Shown in pieces: positions 7,908 through 16,444 of a stretch of 38,528 nucleotides of DNA. A program made the position numbers and the translations under genes. The stretch's first letter is position 1. Every line of letters begins with the position of its first letter. The stretch is from assembly GCA_005799545.1 (NCBI GenBank), contig SYGM01000024.1:1-38528 (forward strand), given 5' to 3'. The notes under the pieces were generated by a model. The model searched no databases. It was not told the DNA's origin and saw nothing but the letters and a program-made list of their open reading frames with translations. Origin of the DNA: Planctomycetia bacterium. GTDB taxonomy: Bacteria > Planctomycetota > UBA1135 > GCA-002686595.

Positions 7908-10900
7908 TCACTGACGGAAAGCGAAACCGAGCGCGGACAGCGTCGGGGTAAGACCGGTCTCGGTGTTGGAGACGAAGGTCACGCGATATTGGAAGAACTT
8001 CGCGCCATTGATCTGGCTCAGGCTGCTGCGCCAGGTGTTGGTGTTCTGGAAGAACGTCACCGTGCCGTTGCACGTACCGGCGTTGACCGGGCAGGAACCG
8101 GCGGGCGGGTTGGTCACCGGGCAGAAAGCCGGATCACCGTAGGGTCCGATGAAGCCCGCATCGCGCAGGATGTTGGCCGTGGTCGGCGTCACCGTGATGG
8201 CTCCGCGGTAGGCCAGATCGATGCGCGTGCCGGCCGGTTGGTCGACATCGCGCGGCTCCACCACCGGCGAGAGATAGCTCGGGGCGGCGATCGTCGAGTC
8301 GAACCAGATCGAGTGGGCCCGGCTGATGCGCAGCACGATGTCCATCTCGCCGAGGTAGACGGTGTTGTCAAAGCGCAGCGTGGCGGCGCCCGGCGGCGTC
8401 GATGTCGGGTTGAAACCGCCCGAAGCGATGTCGCTGAGGTCGGGGTTGACCTGCACGGCCGTTCCGGAGGAGTTGACACCGCCCGTGGAGAACGAGCGGA
8501 AGTTGGGACGCGATGAGCTGTTGACCGCGAGGTTGATATCCAGCGCGTTGAGGCCCAGCGCACCCGAATCCGGGAAGCAGCGGAACTCCATCAGGATCGG
8601 CAGACCGATGGTCGGCACGTTCGAGTTGGTGTACGGGCAGCTGAAGCAACCCGCGCCCAGACCAAATACCACCGAGCAGACAATGCGCAGTTCCGCACCC
8701 GGAGCGTCCGAGATCGCGCCCTTGGCGAGGATGGCGGTGTCACGCCAGGTGTAGTAGCTGTAGCTCGAGACCGGGCCCGTCTGGTTGAGCGGCCAGGGCA
8801 TGATGGTCGTGGCGCCCGTTGCGGAGATCTTGCGATCCGCGGGGTTGATCACATAGCCCTCAGCACGCGGGTGAACGATGCGCTGAGGATCTTCGGTCGA
8901 GTTGAGCAGGTTGGCGGTGTAGATGTCGCTCAAGCCCGAGTTGACGTAGATCGGCAGCAGGCTGTTGGGGTCGATCGTCTCGTCGGGGAGCTTGTTCGAG
9001 TGCGACAGGCGCATCTCGAACAGGTCGAAGCTGTCGGCAACCACGTTCCCGCCCACCGGCGCCCAGTACAGGTGCTCGATGTCAACGTTGAACGTAGCCT
9101 CGTCCTGCAGACCGAAGCCCACATCGCAGTAACGCCAGATGGTCTGCATCTTGCTGCCCAGCGCCGCCAGCGGCGTCTGCACACCGAGTGCGAAGACAGG
9201 CATGTTGCCCGGCACCGGCACGGTGCGGTCGCAGGTGGCGGCCTGACGCGTGACGGGGCGCGGCTTGACGATGCCCTGGGTCAGGTTGGACAGGAACTGA
9301 CCGCGCAGCTCGGGGAAGGTGTCGTTGCCGATCTCGTCGATCGAGCTGAAGCGGAACACCAGCGACTGGTTGTTTTCCGAGGCATCGGTCTGGTCGATGA
9401 AGAAGCGGACCGGGGGCAGAGGAATGGCCAGGGGGTTGCCGGCGAGGTCAACCGGGCCCGTCTCTCCGCTGCCGATCTTGATGAAGTAGTCGTCGGTGGC
9501 GGTGTTGAACGTGTGCTGGAAGTTGATCGCCGGGTTGAAGCTGTACTGCTTCAGGTCCGTCGAGGCGATCACGGAGCCCACGATGTAGTCGCGCGCCGTG
9601 GGAGGCGTGGCGCCATCGGGATCCACGCGCGTGATCGGCATGTTGTCGAAGGCCGTCAGGCTGGCGGGGTCCATCGGCTCGCTGAAGCGCACCAGCAGTC
9701 GCGAATCCGTCGAGATACCGGTGCCCGGCGTTGTGCTCGACGGGTTGACGCTGGTGAAGCCGATGAAGCAGTTCTGCAGGTTGAAGTTCACGACCGGATC
9801 CCAGACCGTCGAGATCTGGGCCGGGCCCGCCGCCAGTTGACCGCCGATCGGATAGACGATGCGGTAGTGCACATCAACCACGGTGCCGCCCGCAGGCGCA
9901 CCGCTGACCTGAGTCACTTCCGCGAACACGCCCGGCTGCTGGATCACGTCGCCGGCCTTGATGCGCGCGCTGCAGGCATCGAGGACGTAGTCGACCGTCG
10001 TGACGAAATCGCCGGGGATGCCCGAGGGCGTCGAGATCTGAACCGCCTGGACGCCGACGAGGCGCGGCGGAATGTCATCGACGAGGAAGCCGTTGTTGAG
10101 ATCGCCAGTGGTGCTGGTACTGCCGCCCGAGCGCAGGCCGCGCACGATATCGTATGTCTGCGCGCCGGCGTCGTTGCTGCCGCTGCCCGTGAAGCTCACC
10201 GGGCCACCCGAGAGATTGGTCAGGATGTTGTTCTGGCCGATCAGCGGGACCTTTTTGGTCGGAATGCGCACGCCCACGTTGGCCTGCGACAGGTTGAGGC
10301 TCGCCGGCAGGCCGATGTTGTTCACGGCGAGCGGCGGATCCGACAGGCCAGCCTCGATCTGGGTCACGGTGGGATCGAGGATGATGCGCGTGGGATAGAA
10401 CTCGAGCTGACCGTCGCCGTTGTTGTCGCGCAGGTCGCCGAAGTTGGGATCGAGGATCACGCGGCAGCCGAAGGGCGTGGCGGCGGGGTAGCCGGTCACC
10501 ATGCGCACGGTCTCGGTGCTGATCGCGGCGGGGTCGAGCAGGTCGTCAAAGCGCAGCTGGAGTGCTGCGTTGCGCGGCAGCACCGGGAAAGGCGGCAGTT
10601 CGTTGACCGAGAGGCTCTTGCTGGCAACCGGGATCAGATTCAGGTCCAGACGATCGAAGGCCGCGTTGTAGGCCGCGGTGCCCAGCGCGTGCAGGATGCG
10701 CACGGTGGTCTCTTCGGTCACCGGGTTGGTCGTGAGCTCGTAGTTGATGTTGTCGGAGCGAATATCCTCGCCGATCACCATGTTGACGTTCTGCAGCGCG
10801 CCGCTGACATCGCGCACGCTCGCCATGCGTCCCCAGGACACGGCGACGAGCTTCGTTTCTGTGGCGGTGCCCCCTTTGCTCTCGTCCACGCGCAGACGCA

Positions 10901-11084
10901 CCGAACCGTAGGCGCTCGAGGGGTGCGTGATGATGTCACCCGGGCTCGCCCCTGAGAGCGTCGGCAGCTGCGTGTTGCCGCCGCAGGAGGAGAACATCAG
11001 GACAAAACCCAAGCCAGCGGCAGTGAGCGCGGAGGTCACTGTGCGGGTGGCAGAGCGCGAGTCCTTGGTGGTGAAGTTGTGCAT
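7908..11084 (-). CDS. Large lipoprotein with several Ig-like domains
   Basis: About 1058 residues. The N-terminus from ATG 11084 (MHNFTTKDSRSATRTVTSAL) has an extended basic n-region, then a hydrophobic core ending in the lipobox FSSC followed by GG. A TTG at 11096 is an alternative start. SbsA/Big_5-type Ig-like repeats are visible (LPRNAALQLRFDDLLDPAAI; STDSRLLVRFSEPMDPASL). The C-terminal third has several cysteines (CFSCPY and CPVTNPPAGSC), suggesting disulphides in an oxidising compartment. It ends with AKFFQYRVTFVSN and a TPTLSALGF pattern, like the neighbouring proteins. It is the first gene of a probable lipoprotein/prepilin peptidase operon; only 29 nt separate it from the next gene. 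The function is unknown; a cell-surface role is inferred from lipidation and domains. Confidence 0.75.
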   Translation of the reverse strand: MHNFTTKDSRSATRTVTSALTAAGLGFVLMFSSCGGNTQLPTLSGASPGDIITHPSSAYGSVRLRVDESKGGTATETKLVAVSWGRMASVRDVSGALQNVNMVIGEDIRSDNINYELTTNPVTEETTVRILHALGTAAYNAAFDRLDLNLIPVASKSLSVNELPPFPVLPRNAALQLRFDDLLDPAAISTETVRMVTGYPAATPFGCRVILDPNFGDLRDNNGDGQLEFYPTRIILDPTVTQIEAGLSDPPLAVNNIGLPASLNLSQANVGVRIPTKKVPLIGQNNILTNLSGGPVSFTGSGSNDAGAQTYDIVRGLRSGGSTSTTGDLNNGFLVDDIPPRLVGVQAVQISTPSGIPGDFVTTVDYVLDACSARIKAGDVIQQPGVFAEVTQVSGAPAGGTVVDVHYRIVYPIGGQLAAGPAQISTVWDPVVNFNLQNCFIGFTSVNPSSTTPGTGISTDSRLLVRFSEPMDPASLTAFDNMPITRVDPDGATPPTARDYIVGSVIASTDLKQYSFNPAINFQHTFNTATDDYFIKIGSGETGPVDLAGNPLAIPLPPVRFFIDQTDASENNQSLVFRFSSIDEIGNDTFPELRGQFLSNLTQGIVKPRPVTRQAATCDRTVPVPGNMPVFALGVQTPLAALGSKMQTIWRYCDVGFGLQDEATFNVDIEHLYWAPVGGNVVADSFDLFEMRLSHSNKLPDETIDPNSLLPIYVNSGLSDIYTANLLNSTEDPQRIVHPRAEGYVINPADRKISATGATTIMPWPLNQTGPVSSYSYYTWRDTAILAKGAISDAPGAELRIVCSVVFGLGAGCFSCPYTNSNVPTIGLPILMEFRCFPDSGALGLNALDINLAVNSSSRPNFRSFSTGGVNSSGTAVQVNPDLSDIASGGFNPTSTPPGAATLRFDNTVYLGEMDIVLRISRAHSIWFDSTIAAPSYLSPVVEPRDVDQPAGTRIDLAYRGAITVTPTTANILRDAGFIGPYGDPAFCPVTNPPAGSCPVNAGTCNGTVTFFQNTNTWRSSLSQINGAKFFQYRVTFVSNTETGLTPTLSALGFAFRQ

Positions 11085-11569
11085 GGCGTGCTTCAAGAAC
11101 AGACGATGGTCAGCTGACCAGCTGGATCAGATGAGGATCAGGATCGGGGGGGACGAAAGGACTGGCCGGACACGACCTGCAGGCGTGCCGCTCCCAAGGG
11201 GGTTGGGAACCGCACTACCCAGGCAACCCAGGACAGCTTCGCTCCGGGCATGAAAACTTGCCGCGGAGCGTGGGTCAAGCGTGTCTTGCCAGCCATTTTG
11301 GAAAGGAGCGGACGGGGCAAGCCCCGGCGGCACTTACCAAAGCATGTGCCACGCGTCACACTGAGGCGGCCAACAGATAGCTAAGTACCTGCGCTGCATA
11401 CACTTAAAGTACTCCAAGCCACCGGAGCCACGGACTTCGCCCCCCCACCGCCGGCCCGGGCCTGTGCGCTTTCGCACAATTTTAGTTTCCGCGGAGTGGT
11501 CTTGCGGTGCCCGGCGGTCAGGTCAAGGCTCACGGAACAGAGCGGGTGGCCCGATACAGACGAGACACG
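11085..11569. other. Divergent intergenic region between lipoprotein operon and transporter
   Basis: About 485 bases without a convincing gene, serving as the 5' region of two divergent transcripts. On the minus strand a sigma-54-like TGGCAC-N5-TTGG lies at 11337-11351. A short inverted repeat CGGGG/CCCCG lies at 11313-11326. On the plus strand a 6-bp stem-loop (TGTGCG-CTTT-CGCACA, 11463-11478) is followed by ATTTTAG, about 90 nt before the transporter start. No clear sigma-70 promoter pair was found. Confidence 0.6.
11337..11351 (-). promoter_or_regulatory. Candidate sigma-54 (RpoN) promoter
   Basis: Read on the minus strand: TGGCAC, five bases, then TTGG. The -24 element matches the consensus TGGCAC exactly. 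The -12 element has TTGG instead of TTGC, so the highly conserved GC is broken. It would direct transcription toward the 11084 lipoprotein start with a leader of roughly 240 nt. An rpoN gene is present at 34998-36314. Support is only the motif and spacing. Confidence 0.22.
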
Positions 11570-13345
11570 ATGCTGCCCCAAGCTTGGCTGACGCTGGCGG
11601 TGGTGGTTGGCATGCTGCTGGCCCTGCTGCGCAACCTGCCCACGGACGTGGTGCTGGTGGCCGCCCTCGTGCTGCTGCAGACCGCTGCGCTGCTCGTGCC
11701 GGGCCTGCCGGAAGCGCAGACGCTGTGGAGCGGCTTTTCCAACGAGGCCGTGCTGACGGTCGGCGTTCTGTACATCGTGGCCTCCGGCATCAGCCACACG
11801 GCCGCGCTGGAATCGCTCTCGCGGCGCGTGTTCGCGCACGTGCACACGGAGCGCGGCGCACAGGCGCGGTTGATGGCGATGAGCGCCGGCCTGTCGACCG
11901 CGCTCAACAACACCCCCATCGTTGCGATGTTCCTGCCGGTGGTCCGCGATCTCAGCCGTCGTACCGGGATCGCAGCCTCCAAGCTCTACATCCCGCTGTC
12001 CTACGCAACGATTCTCGGCGGCCTCTGCACGCTGATCGGCACGAGCACCAACATGATCCTCTACGGCCTCGCAGCAGCCGACGGTGATCCGCGCACGGAC
12101 CTGTCGCTGTTCGATCCGGCCTGGGTCGGCGTGCCCTGCGCGCTGACCGGAATGCTCTTTCTGATGCTCGCTTCGCGCTGGCTGCTGCCGGATCGCGCAC
12201 CGCTGGTGAGTGCAGCCGCCGATCCGCGCGCCTACCAGACCGAGCTTGAGTTGCTGCCCGAGTCGGATCTGGTGGGCAAGTCGATCGAGGAAGCGGGCTT
12301 GCGCGGACTGCGCGGCGTCTACCTGACGCAGATCGAGCGCGAAGGCCGGCTGCTGCCTGCGGTGGGCTCTGGCGAGGTCCTGCGCGGCGGTGATCGGCTG
12401 TCCTTCGTGGGCGCGCTCGACTCGGTGCGCGATCTCACGCGTCTTCGTGGACTGATCGCACCCGACGGACAGACGCGCAAGCTCGACACGCCCAAGCTCG
12501 AGCGCTGCTGGATCGAGGCCGTGGTCTCGCCGCAGTGCCCGCTGGTGGGTCGTTCGATCCGCGAGGGACGCTTCCGCAGCGTGTACGAAGCGGCGGTGAT
12601 CGCCGTGGCGCGTTCCGGCGAGCGTCTGGAAGGCAAGCTCGGCGACATCGTGCTCGAACCGGGCGATCAGCTGCTGCTCGAAGCTCATCCGCGCTGGTAT
12701 GAGCGCATGCGCGATGCGCGCGATTTTCACCTCGTTTCGCGCCTCGAGGACTCGACCCCGCCGGGCCATGAGAAGGCGCCGGTGGCGCTGGTGATCCTGG
12801 CGGGCATGGTACTCCTCGCCGGTCTGGAGTGGCTGACGATGCTGCATGCAGGCCTGCTGGCGAGCGCGCTGATGCTGCTGACGGGCTGCACCAGCATCGC
12901 GCGGGCGCGGGCGGCGATCGACTGGCAGGTGCTGATCGCGATCGCCGCAGGCATCGGGCTGGGCAGTGCGGTGCAGCAGAGCGGACTGGCGACGCAGATC
13001 GCCGGCTGCGTGGACGGCAGCTCACCCATGCTGGCGTTGCTGACGCTCTACGCCGTGACGATGCTGCTGACCGAGCTGCTCTCGAACAACGCGACCGCTG
13101 CGCTGATGTTTCCGATCGGAATGGCGAGCGCAGCCGCGCTTTCGGTTTCGCCGATGCCGTTCCTGATGGCGATCCTCGTCGCCTCTTCTTGCGGCTTTGC
13201 GACGCCGATCGGCTACCAGACCAACCTGATGGTGTTCGCACCCGGCGGCTACCGCTTCACGGACTTCATCAAGGCGGGCGGTGCGCTGGATCTGGTCGTG
13301 ATGGTCGTCGCGCTGTGCGTGATCCCGCTGGTCTGGCCGTTCTAG
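11570..13345 (+). CDS. DASS/SLC13-type anion transporter with two RCK-C (TrkA-C) domains
   Basis: A 591-residue multi-pass membrane carrier of the divalent anion/Na+ symporter type (sulfate, dicarboxylate or similar). Two transport halves flank a cytoplasmic insert. The first half has the helix-hairpin motif ALNNTPIVA (about residue 112) and GTSTNM (about 157). The second has ELLSNNATAA (about 501) and YQTNLM (about 548), the paired SNT-type sodium/substrate motifs. Two RCK-C domains occupy about 223-300 (ESDLVGKSIEEAGLRGLRGV) and 315-385 (CPLVGRSIREGRF, LEPGDQLLLE), a known layout in this family and possibly ligand-sensing. ATG 11570 is chosen because it begins just before the first membrane segment; only a weak purine stretch precedes it. 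It is convergent with pyrB. The substrate cannot be told from sequence. Confidence 0.88.
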   Translation: MLPQAWLTLAVVVGMLLALLRNLPTDVVLVAALVLLQTAALLVPGLPEAQTLWSGFSNEAVLTVGVLYIVASGISHTAALESLSRRVFAHVHTERGAQARLMAMSAGLSTALNNTPIVAMFLPVVRDLSRRTGIAASKLYIPLSYATILGGLCTLIGTSTNMILYGLAAADGDPRTDLSLFDPAWVGVPCALTGMLFLMLASRWLLPDRAPLVSAAADPRAYQTELELLPESDLVGKSIEEAGLRGLRGVYLTQIEREGRLLPAVGSGEVLRGGDRLSFVGALDSVRDLTRLRGLIAPDGQTRKLDTPKLERCWIEAVVSPQCPLVGRSIREGRFRSVYEAAVIAVARSGERLEGKLGDIVLEPGDQLLLEAHPRWYERMRDARDFHLVSRLEDSTPPGHEKAPVALVILAGMVLLAGLEWLTMLHAGLLASALMLLTGCTSIARARAAIDWQVLIAIAAGIGLGSAVQQSGLATQIAGCVDGSSPMLALLTLYAVTMLLTELLSNNATAALMFPIGMASAAALSVSPMPFLMAILVASSCGFATPIGYQTNLMVFAPGGYRFTDFIKAGGALDLVVMVVALCVIPLVWPF

Positions 13346-13387
13346 GCCGCGTTCTAGGCCGCCGACTAGGTCGTCGACTAGGTCGTC
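13340..13387. repeat. Four 12-bp tandem repeats carrying stop codons for both convergent genes
   Basis: Four consecutive 12-base units (TTCTAGGCCGCG, TTCTAGGCCGCC, GACTAGGTCGTC, GACTAGGTCGTC) span the ends of the transporter (stop 13343-13345) and pyrB (stop 13378-13380 on the minus strand). Each unit contains CTAG, which reads TAG on both strands. Because 12 is a multiple of 3, all four are in frame with both genes. The first two and last two units are near-identical pairs. Confidence 0.9.
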
Positions 13388-14721
13388 GGTGCGCCGGCGG
13401 CTGCGGGCGAGAAGCCCAGCGTCAACGCTTCGGCCGCCGTGCTGAAGAACACCAGCGACTCCGGCCGCAGCTTGCGCAGCTCGATCGAATCGCGCGGGAA
13501 GAACTCACGCGTGTCGCTGGAACCCACCAGCTGGAACTGCAGCTCATGCGAGCAGTAGGCGCAATGCGCGCGCAGCGGATGGCGCGAAGCGAGGCGATAA
13601 CGCGGCATGACATGCCGCGCTTCGGTGCGCGAAATGCAGGTCGCGTTGGGGCAGGGATTCTGACCCAGCGACACCGGATGGGCCTGCAGCTCGCGCGCGG
13701 GCTGCTCGGCCTTGAGGCTGATCGCGCCCGTGAGGTACGCGAGGATCGCCATCCGAATCGGCACACCGCGCGCGGCCTGCTTGAAGTAGATGCTGCGCGG
13801 ATCGCTGTCGAGATCCTCGGAGAGCTCATCGCGCCGTGGCAAGGGGTGCATCACCACCGCCTGCTTGAGCGGCTCGGCCGAGAGCTGGCGCTTTCCGATC
13901 TGCAGGTAGTTGTCAAGCCCGCGTCCGCCATCGGGATGGCGTTCGGTCTGCGGGCGCGTCATGTAGAGCGCATCGACGCGCTCGATATCGCGGCCGCGCG
14001 TGTCCGTGAACAGTGAGAGCTGATGCGGCTTCTGGGGCGTGAGGTAAAGCGCGTCGGACTGCGAGGCGATGTCACCGAGGCGCGAGACATCCGCGCGCTG
14101 CGGCTCGACGCCGAACTCCTCGCGCAGGCGCTGCAGAACGTAATCGGGCATCTCGAAGCCCGGCTGGGGGCAGCAGATCACGTTGGCGCCGAAGCGCGCC
14201 AACGCGTAGGCGAAGCTGTGGATCGTGCGGCTGTAGCGCAGGTCGCCGGAGAGCACGATGTCGAGGCCTTCGATCTCACCGCGCTCCAGCCACAGGTTGT
14301 ACAGGTCGCACAGCGTCTGCGTCGGGTGCTCGTGGCTGCCGTCGCCCGCGTTGATGACCGGCACGGGCGAGTACTGGGAAGCCAGCCGCGCGGCTCCCTC
14401 GCTGGAGTGGCGCAGCACGATCACATCGGAGTAGCCGCCGCCCACGACGCGAATCGTGTCGGCCAGCGACTCGCCCTTGGAGGAGCTCATCGTGCGGATG
14501 TCCGCAGCGGTGATCACTCCCCCTCCCAGACGCAGCATGGCCGACTCGAAGGACAGACGCGTGCGCGTCGAAGGTTCGAAGAACAGGCTCGCGGAGATCA
14601 TTCCGCGGCACAGGTGCGCGTGGGCGCGCAGGTCGGCGGCGAAGTCCCGGGCGAAGACGAACAGCTCGCGGATCTGGGCCAGGGAGAGGTCATCGATCGA
14701 GACGAGGTGCCGCGTGCTCAT
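13378..14721 (-). CDS. pyrB: Aspartate carbamoyltransferase fused to a PyrI-type zinc domain and an Ada-like tail
   Basis: Catalyses carbamoyl phosphate + aspartate to N-carbamoylaspartate, the committed step of pyrimidine synthesis. Residues 1 to about 315 form a full catalytic chain with the carbamoyl-phosphate motif FFEPSTRTRLSFESA, INAGDGSHEHPTQTLCDLY and MHPLPRRDEL. Typical PyrB ends there; this protein continues to 447 residues. Residues 357-390 carry C357-x4-C362 (CPNATCIS) and C387-x2-C390 (CAYC), the same spacing pattern as the zinc-binding domain of the regulatory chain PyrI. The PyrI allosteric nucleotide-binding domain is absent. Residues about 399-440 (FFPRDSIELRKLRPESLVFF, AAEALTLGFSPA) resemble an Ada-type metal-binding domain whose cysteines are replaced. 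The ATG at 14721 overlaps the upstream stop (ATGA), placing it last in a four-gene chain. Confidence 0.93.
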   Translation of the reverse strand: MSTRHLVSIDDLSLAQIRELFVFARDFAADLRAHAHLCRGMISASLFFEPSTRTRLSFESAMLRLGGGVITAADIRTMSSSKGESLADTIRVVGGGYSDVIVLRHSSEGAARLASQYSPVPVINAGDGSHEHPTQTLCDLYNLWLERGEIEGLDIVLSGDLRYSRTIHSFAYALARFGANVICCPQPGFEMPDYVLQRLREEFGVEPQRADVSRLGDIASQSDALYLTPQKPHQLSLFTDTRGRDIERVDALYMTRPQTERHPDGGRGLDNYLQIGKRQLSAEPLKQAVVMHPLPRRDELSEDLDSDPRSIYFKQAARGVPIRMAILAYLTGAISLKAEQPARELQAHPVSLGQNPCPNATCISRTEARHVMPRYRLASRHPLRAHCAYCSHELQFQLVGSSDTREFFPRDSIELRKLRPESLVFFSTAAEALTLGFSPAAAGAPTT

Positions 14722-15665
14722 GATCGAGCTCGGACCTTACCCGAGTCGAGCGCGCGGCGCAAATCGGACTCCGAGAGCGGCACGAACGATCCGGGTTGCC
14801 AAGGCTCGCTCGGCAGCGCAAACGACGCTTCAAACAGCGCGCGAATGCGCGCACGGGCCTGCTCGGGCTGTTCCAGCGCCTGCACGGCGTTGGCCGCGGA
14901 GCTGTCCGACTGACTGCGGATCCAGACGGCGCCCGGCGGAGCGTTCCGCCCCCCGTCAGCGCGCGGATCGACCCACAGCACCCAGTCGATCTGCGTGCCG
15001 CCTTCCGCCAGCAGCTCGCGCACGCGCTCCTGCCCGGCCTGCTCGACGCTCTCGTTCGTGGCGCGCAGCCCCGCGCTGTCGATCAGGAGCACCGGCCAGG
15101 GCCCCAGACGCGCCTCCTCGCGCACCAGATCCCGCGTTGTGCCCGGAAGCGGACTCACCAGCGCGCGCTCGCTGCCGACCAGCGCAGTGAACAGCGTCGA
15201 CTTGCCGGCGTTGACCGGCCCGCTCAGCAGGATGCGCGCCGGTGTCGACAGCCGCTGCCAGCAGCGCAGGCGCTCGCGCAGCACCGGCTCCGACGGCAGC
15301 ACTTCGTCGACGCCCAGGTGCTGATCGAGTGCGATGCGCGCAGCGGAGTCGGTGCGCGCAGCGATCAGTGCCTGCATGGGCGCGGACGGAGCGGCGCCGC
15401 TCGGTGCCAGCGCGAAAAGCTGCGCCACCAGCGACTCGCCGCCGTGCAGGTGCAGCTCCACCACGCCATCGGAGCGCGTCACGACCAGAGCCTCATCCAG
15501 CAGTCCCTGCGACGTGCGCAGGTTGCGCAGCGCGAACTGCCCGGGTGGCGGCGGCGGTTTTCCGCTGAGCTCCACCACGAAGCGCGCCGCATCCTCGCCG
15601 CACACCTCCACGACCGCGACGGCGCCGCGCTGCGGTGCCGTGAGTTCGCGCAGCGTGACCTTCAT
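14718..15665 (-). CDS. Reduced MnmE/TrmE-like GTPase
   Basis: A 315-residue relative of MnmE, the GTPase that with MnmG modifies wobble uridines of tRNA. The N-terminal part keeps pieces of the TrmE-N folate-binding domain (VVELHLHGGESL). A shortened helical part has RTDSAARIALDQ. The G domain shows G1 GPVNAGKST, G2 PLPGTTRDLV and G3 DSAGLR. Two departures from MnmE are clear. The G4 position reads RSQSD rather than NKxD, and the C-terminal helical segment with the catalytic Cys motif (FC[IL]GK) is missing; MnmE is usually about 450 residues. It overlaps coaX and pyrB by 4 nt each (ATGA). A canonical tRNA-modification role is doubtful; it may be a specialised paralogue. Confidence 0.8.
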   Translation of the reverse strand: MKVTLRELTAPQRGAVAVVEVCGEDAARFVVELSGKPPPPPGQFALRNLRTSQGLLDEALVVTRSDGVVELHLHGGESLVAQLFALAPSGAAPSAPMQALIAARTDSAARIALDQHLGVDEVLPSEPVLRERLRCWQRLSTPARILLSGPVNAGKSTLFTALVGSERALVSPLPGTTRDLVREEARLGPWPVLLIDSAGLRATNESVEQAGQERVRELLAEGGTQIDWVLWVDPRADGGRNAPPGAVWIRSQSDSSAANAVQALEQPEQARARIRALFEASFALPSEPWQPGSFVPLSESDLRRALDSGKVRARS

Positions 15666-16444
15666 GACGATGCGCGATCCGCAGCCAGCAGTCCGCGGTG
15701 CACCAGCAGCGGCTCAAGGTGCAGGGCGTGACCGGGAAACAGGCGCGCATCGTGGAGCAGCGGCGCGGCTCCGCCGCACAGAAACACCGGCGCCTGCTCC
15801 AGTCCGGCGGACTGAGCGATGCGCTCCACGAGTTCGCGCGCGGCACCGCGCAGTCCGTGCACGATGCCGGACTCGAGCGCCTCGCGCGTGGAGCGTCCCA
15901 GGGCGGGCACGCGTTCGAGCTCCAGGCCGCGCGTCTCGACCTCGAACAGCTGCGCGGCGCCGCGCCCCACGGCACGCGAGAGCAGTTCCGGCCCCGGCGC
16001 GATCGCTCCGCCGAGAAAGGCGGGCTCGCCGCCGCGGCTGCCCAGGGCATCGACGGTCAGCGCCGTGCCCGCATCGAGGATCAGCGCCTGCGCGGAGCTG
16101 GATTCCGGCGGATTCCCGTTCGCCTGCCGGCGGCACAGCTCCAGCGCACCCCGGGCGGCGAACAGGCGATCGCGGCCGAGCCTGTCGGGCTCCGGCAGAT
16201 CGATCGCCAGCCCGCACTCGGGCACATGCAGCGACATCGGGAGTGCGCACTCGAGTTCCGCGCGCACGGACGGTGCCGCGACGCTCGAGAGCAGGGCGCG
16301 CGGACAGTCGAGCTCGCGGAGCGCGCGCGCATCCTGACCGGGAACCCAGCGCAGACTCAGAAGCGGGCGGGGTGCTGCATCCAGCGACCAGACAACCAGC
16401 TTGGCAGCCGAATTGCCCAGGTCGACCGTCAGGATGCGCTTCAC
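15662..16444 (-). CDS. coaX: Type III pantothenate kinase
   Basis: Phosphorylates pantothenate, the first step of coenzyme A synthesis, with an ASKHA-fold kinase insensitive to CoA feedback. The 260 residues show all CoaX landmarks: phosphate-binding TVDLGNSAAK at the N-terminus, the PxxLGxDR-type motif PDRLGRDRLFAARGA near 86-100, catalytic-region LILDAGTALTVDAL near 122, FLGGAIAPG, and ESGIVHGLRGAA. The start is GTG at 16444, overlapping the upstream stop as GTGA. It sits second in a chain of four overlapping genes, downstream of a secretion-type PDZ protein, and is co-translated with the MnmE-like GTPase. Identification is firm. Confidence 0.95.
   Translation of the reverse strand: MKRILTVDLGNSAAKLVVWSLDAAPRPLLSLRWVPGQDARALRELDCPRALLSSVAAPSVRAELECALPMSLHVPECGLAIDLPEPDRLGRDRLFAARGALELCRRQANGNPPESSSAQALILDAGTALTVDALGSRGGEPAFLGGAIAPGPELLSRAVGRGAAQLFEVETRGLELERVPALGRSTREALESGIVHGLRGAARELVERIAQSAGLEQAPVFLCGGAAPLLHDARLFPGHALHLEPLLVHRGLLAADRASS

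Noticed and set aside
11381..12847. 488-codon minus-strand open frame opposite the transporter
   Set aside because: Biased His/Gln/Arg composition and no motif, whereas the plus strand encodes clear membrane segments and DASS/RCK-C motifs.
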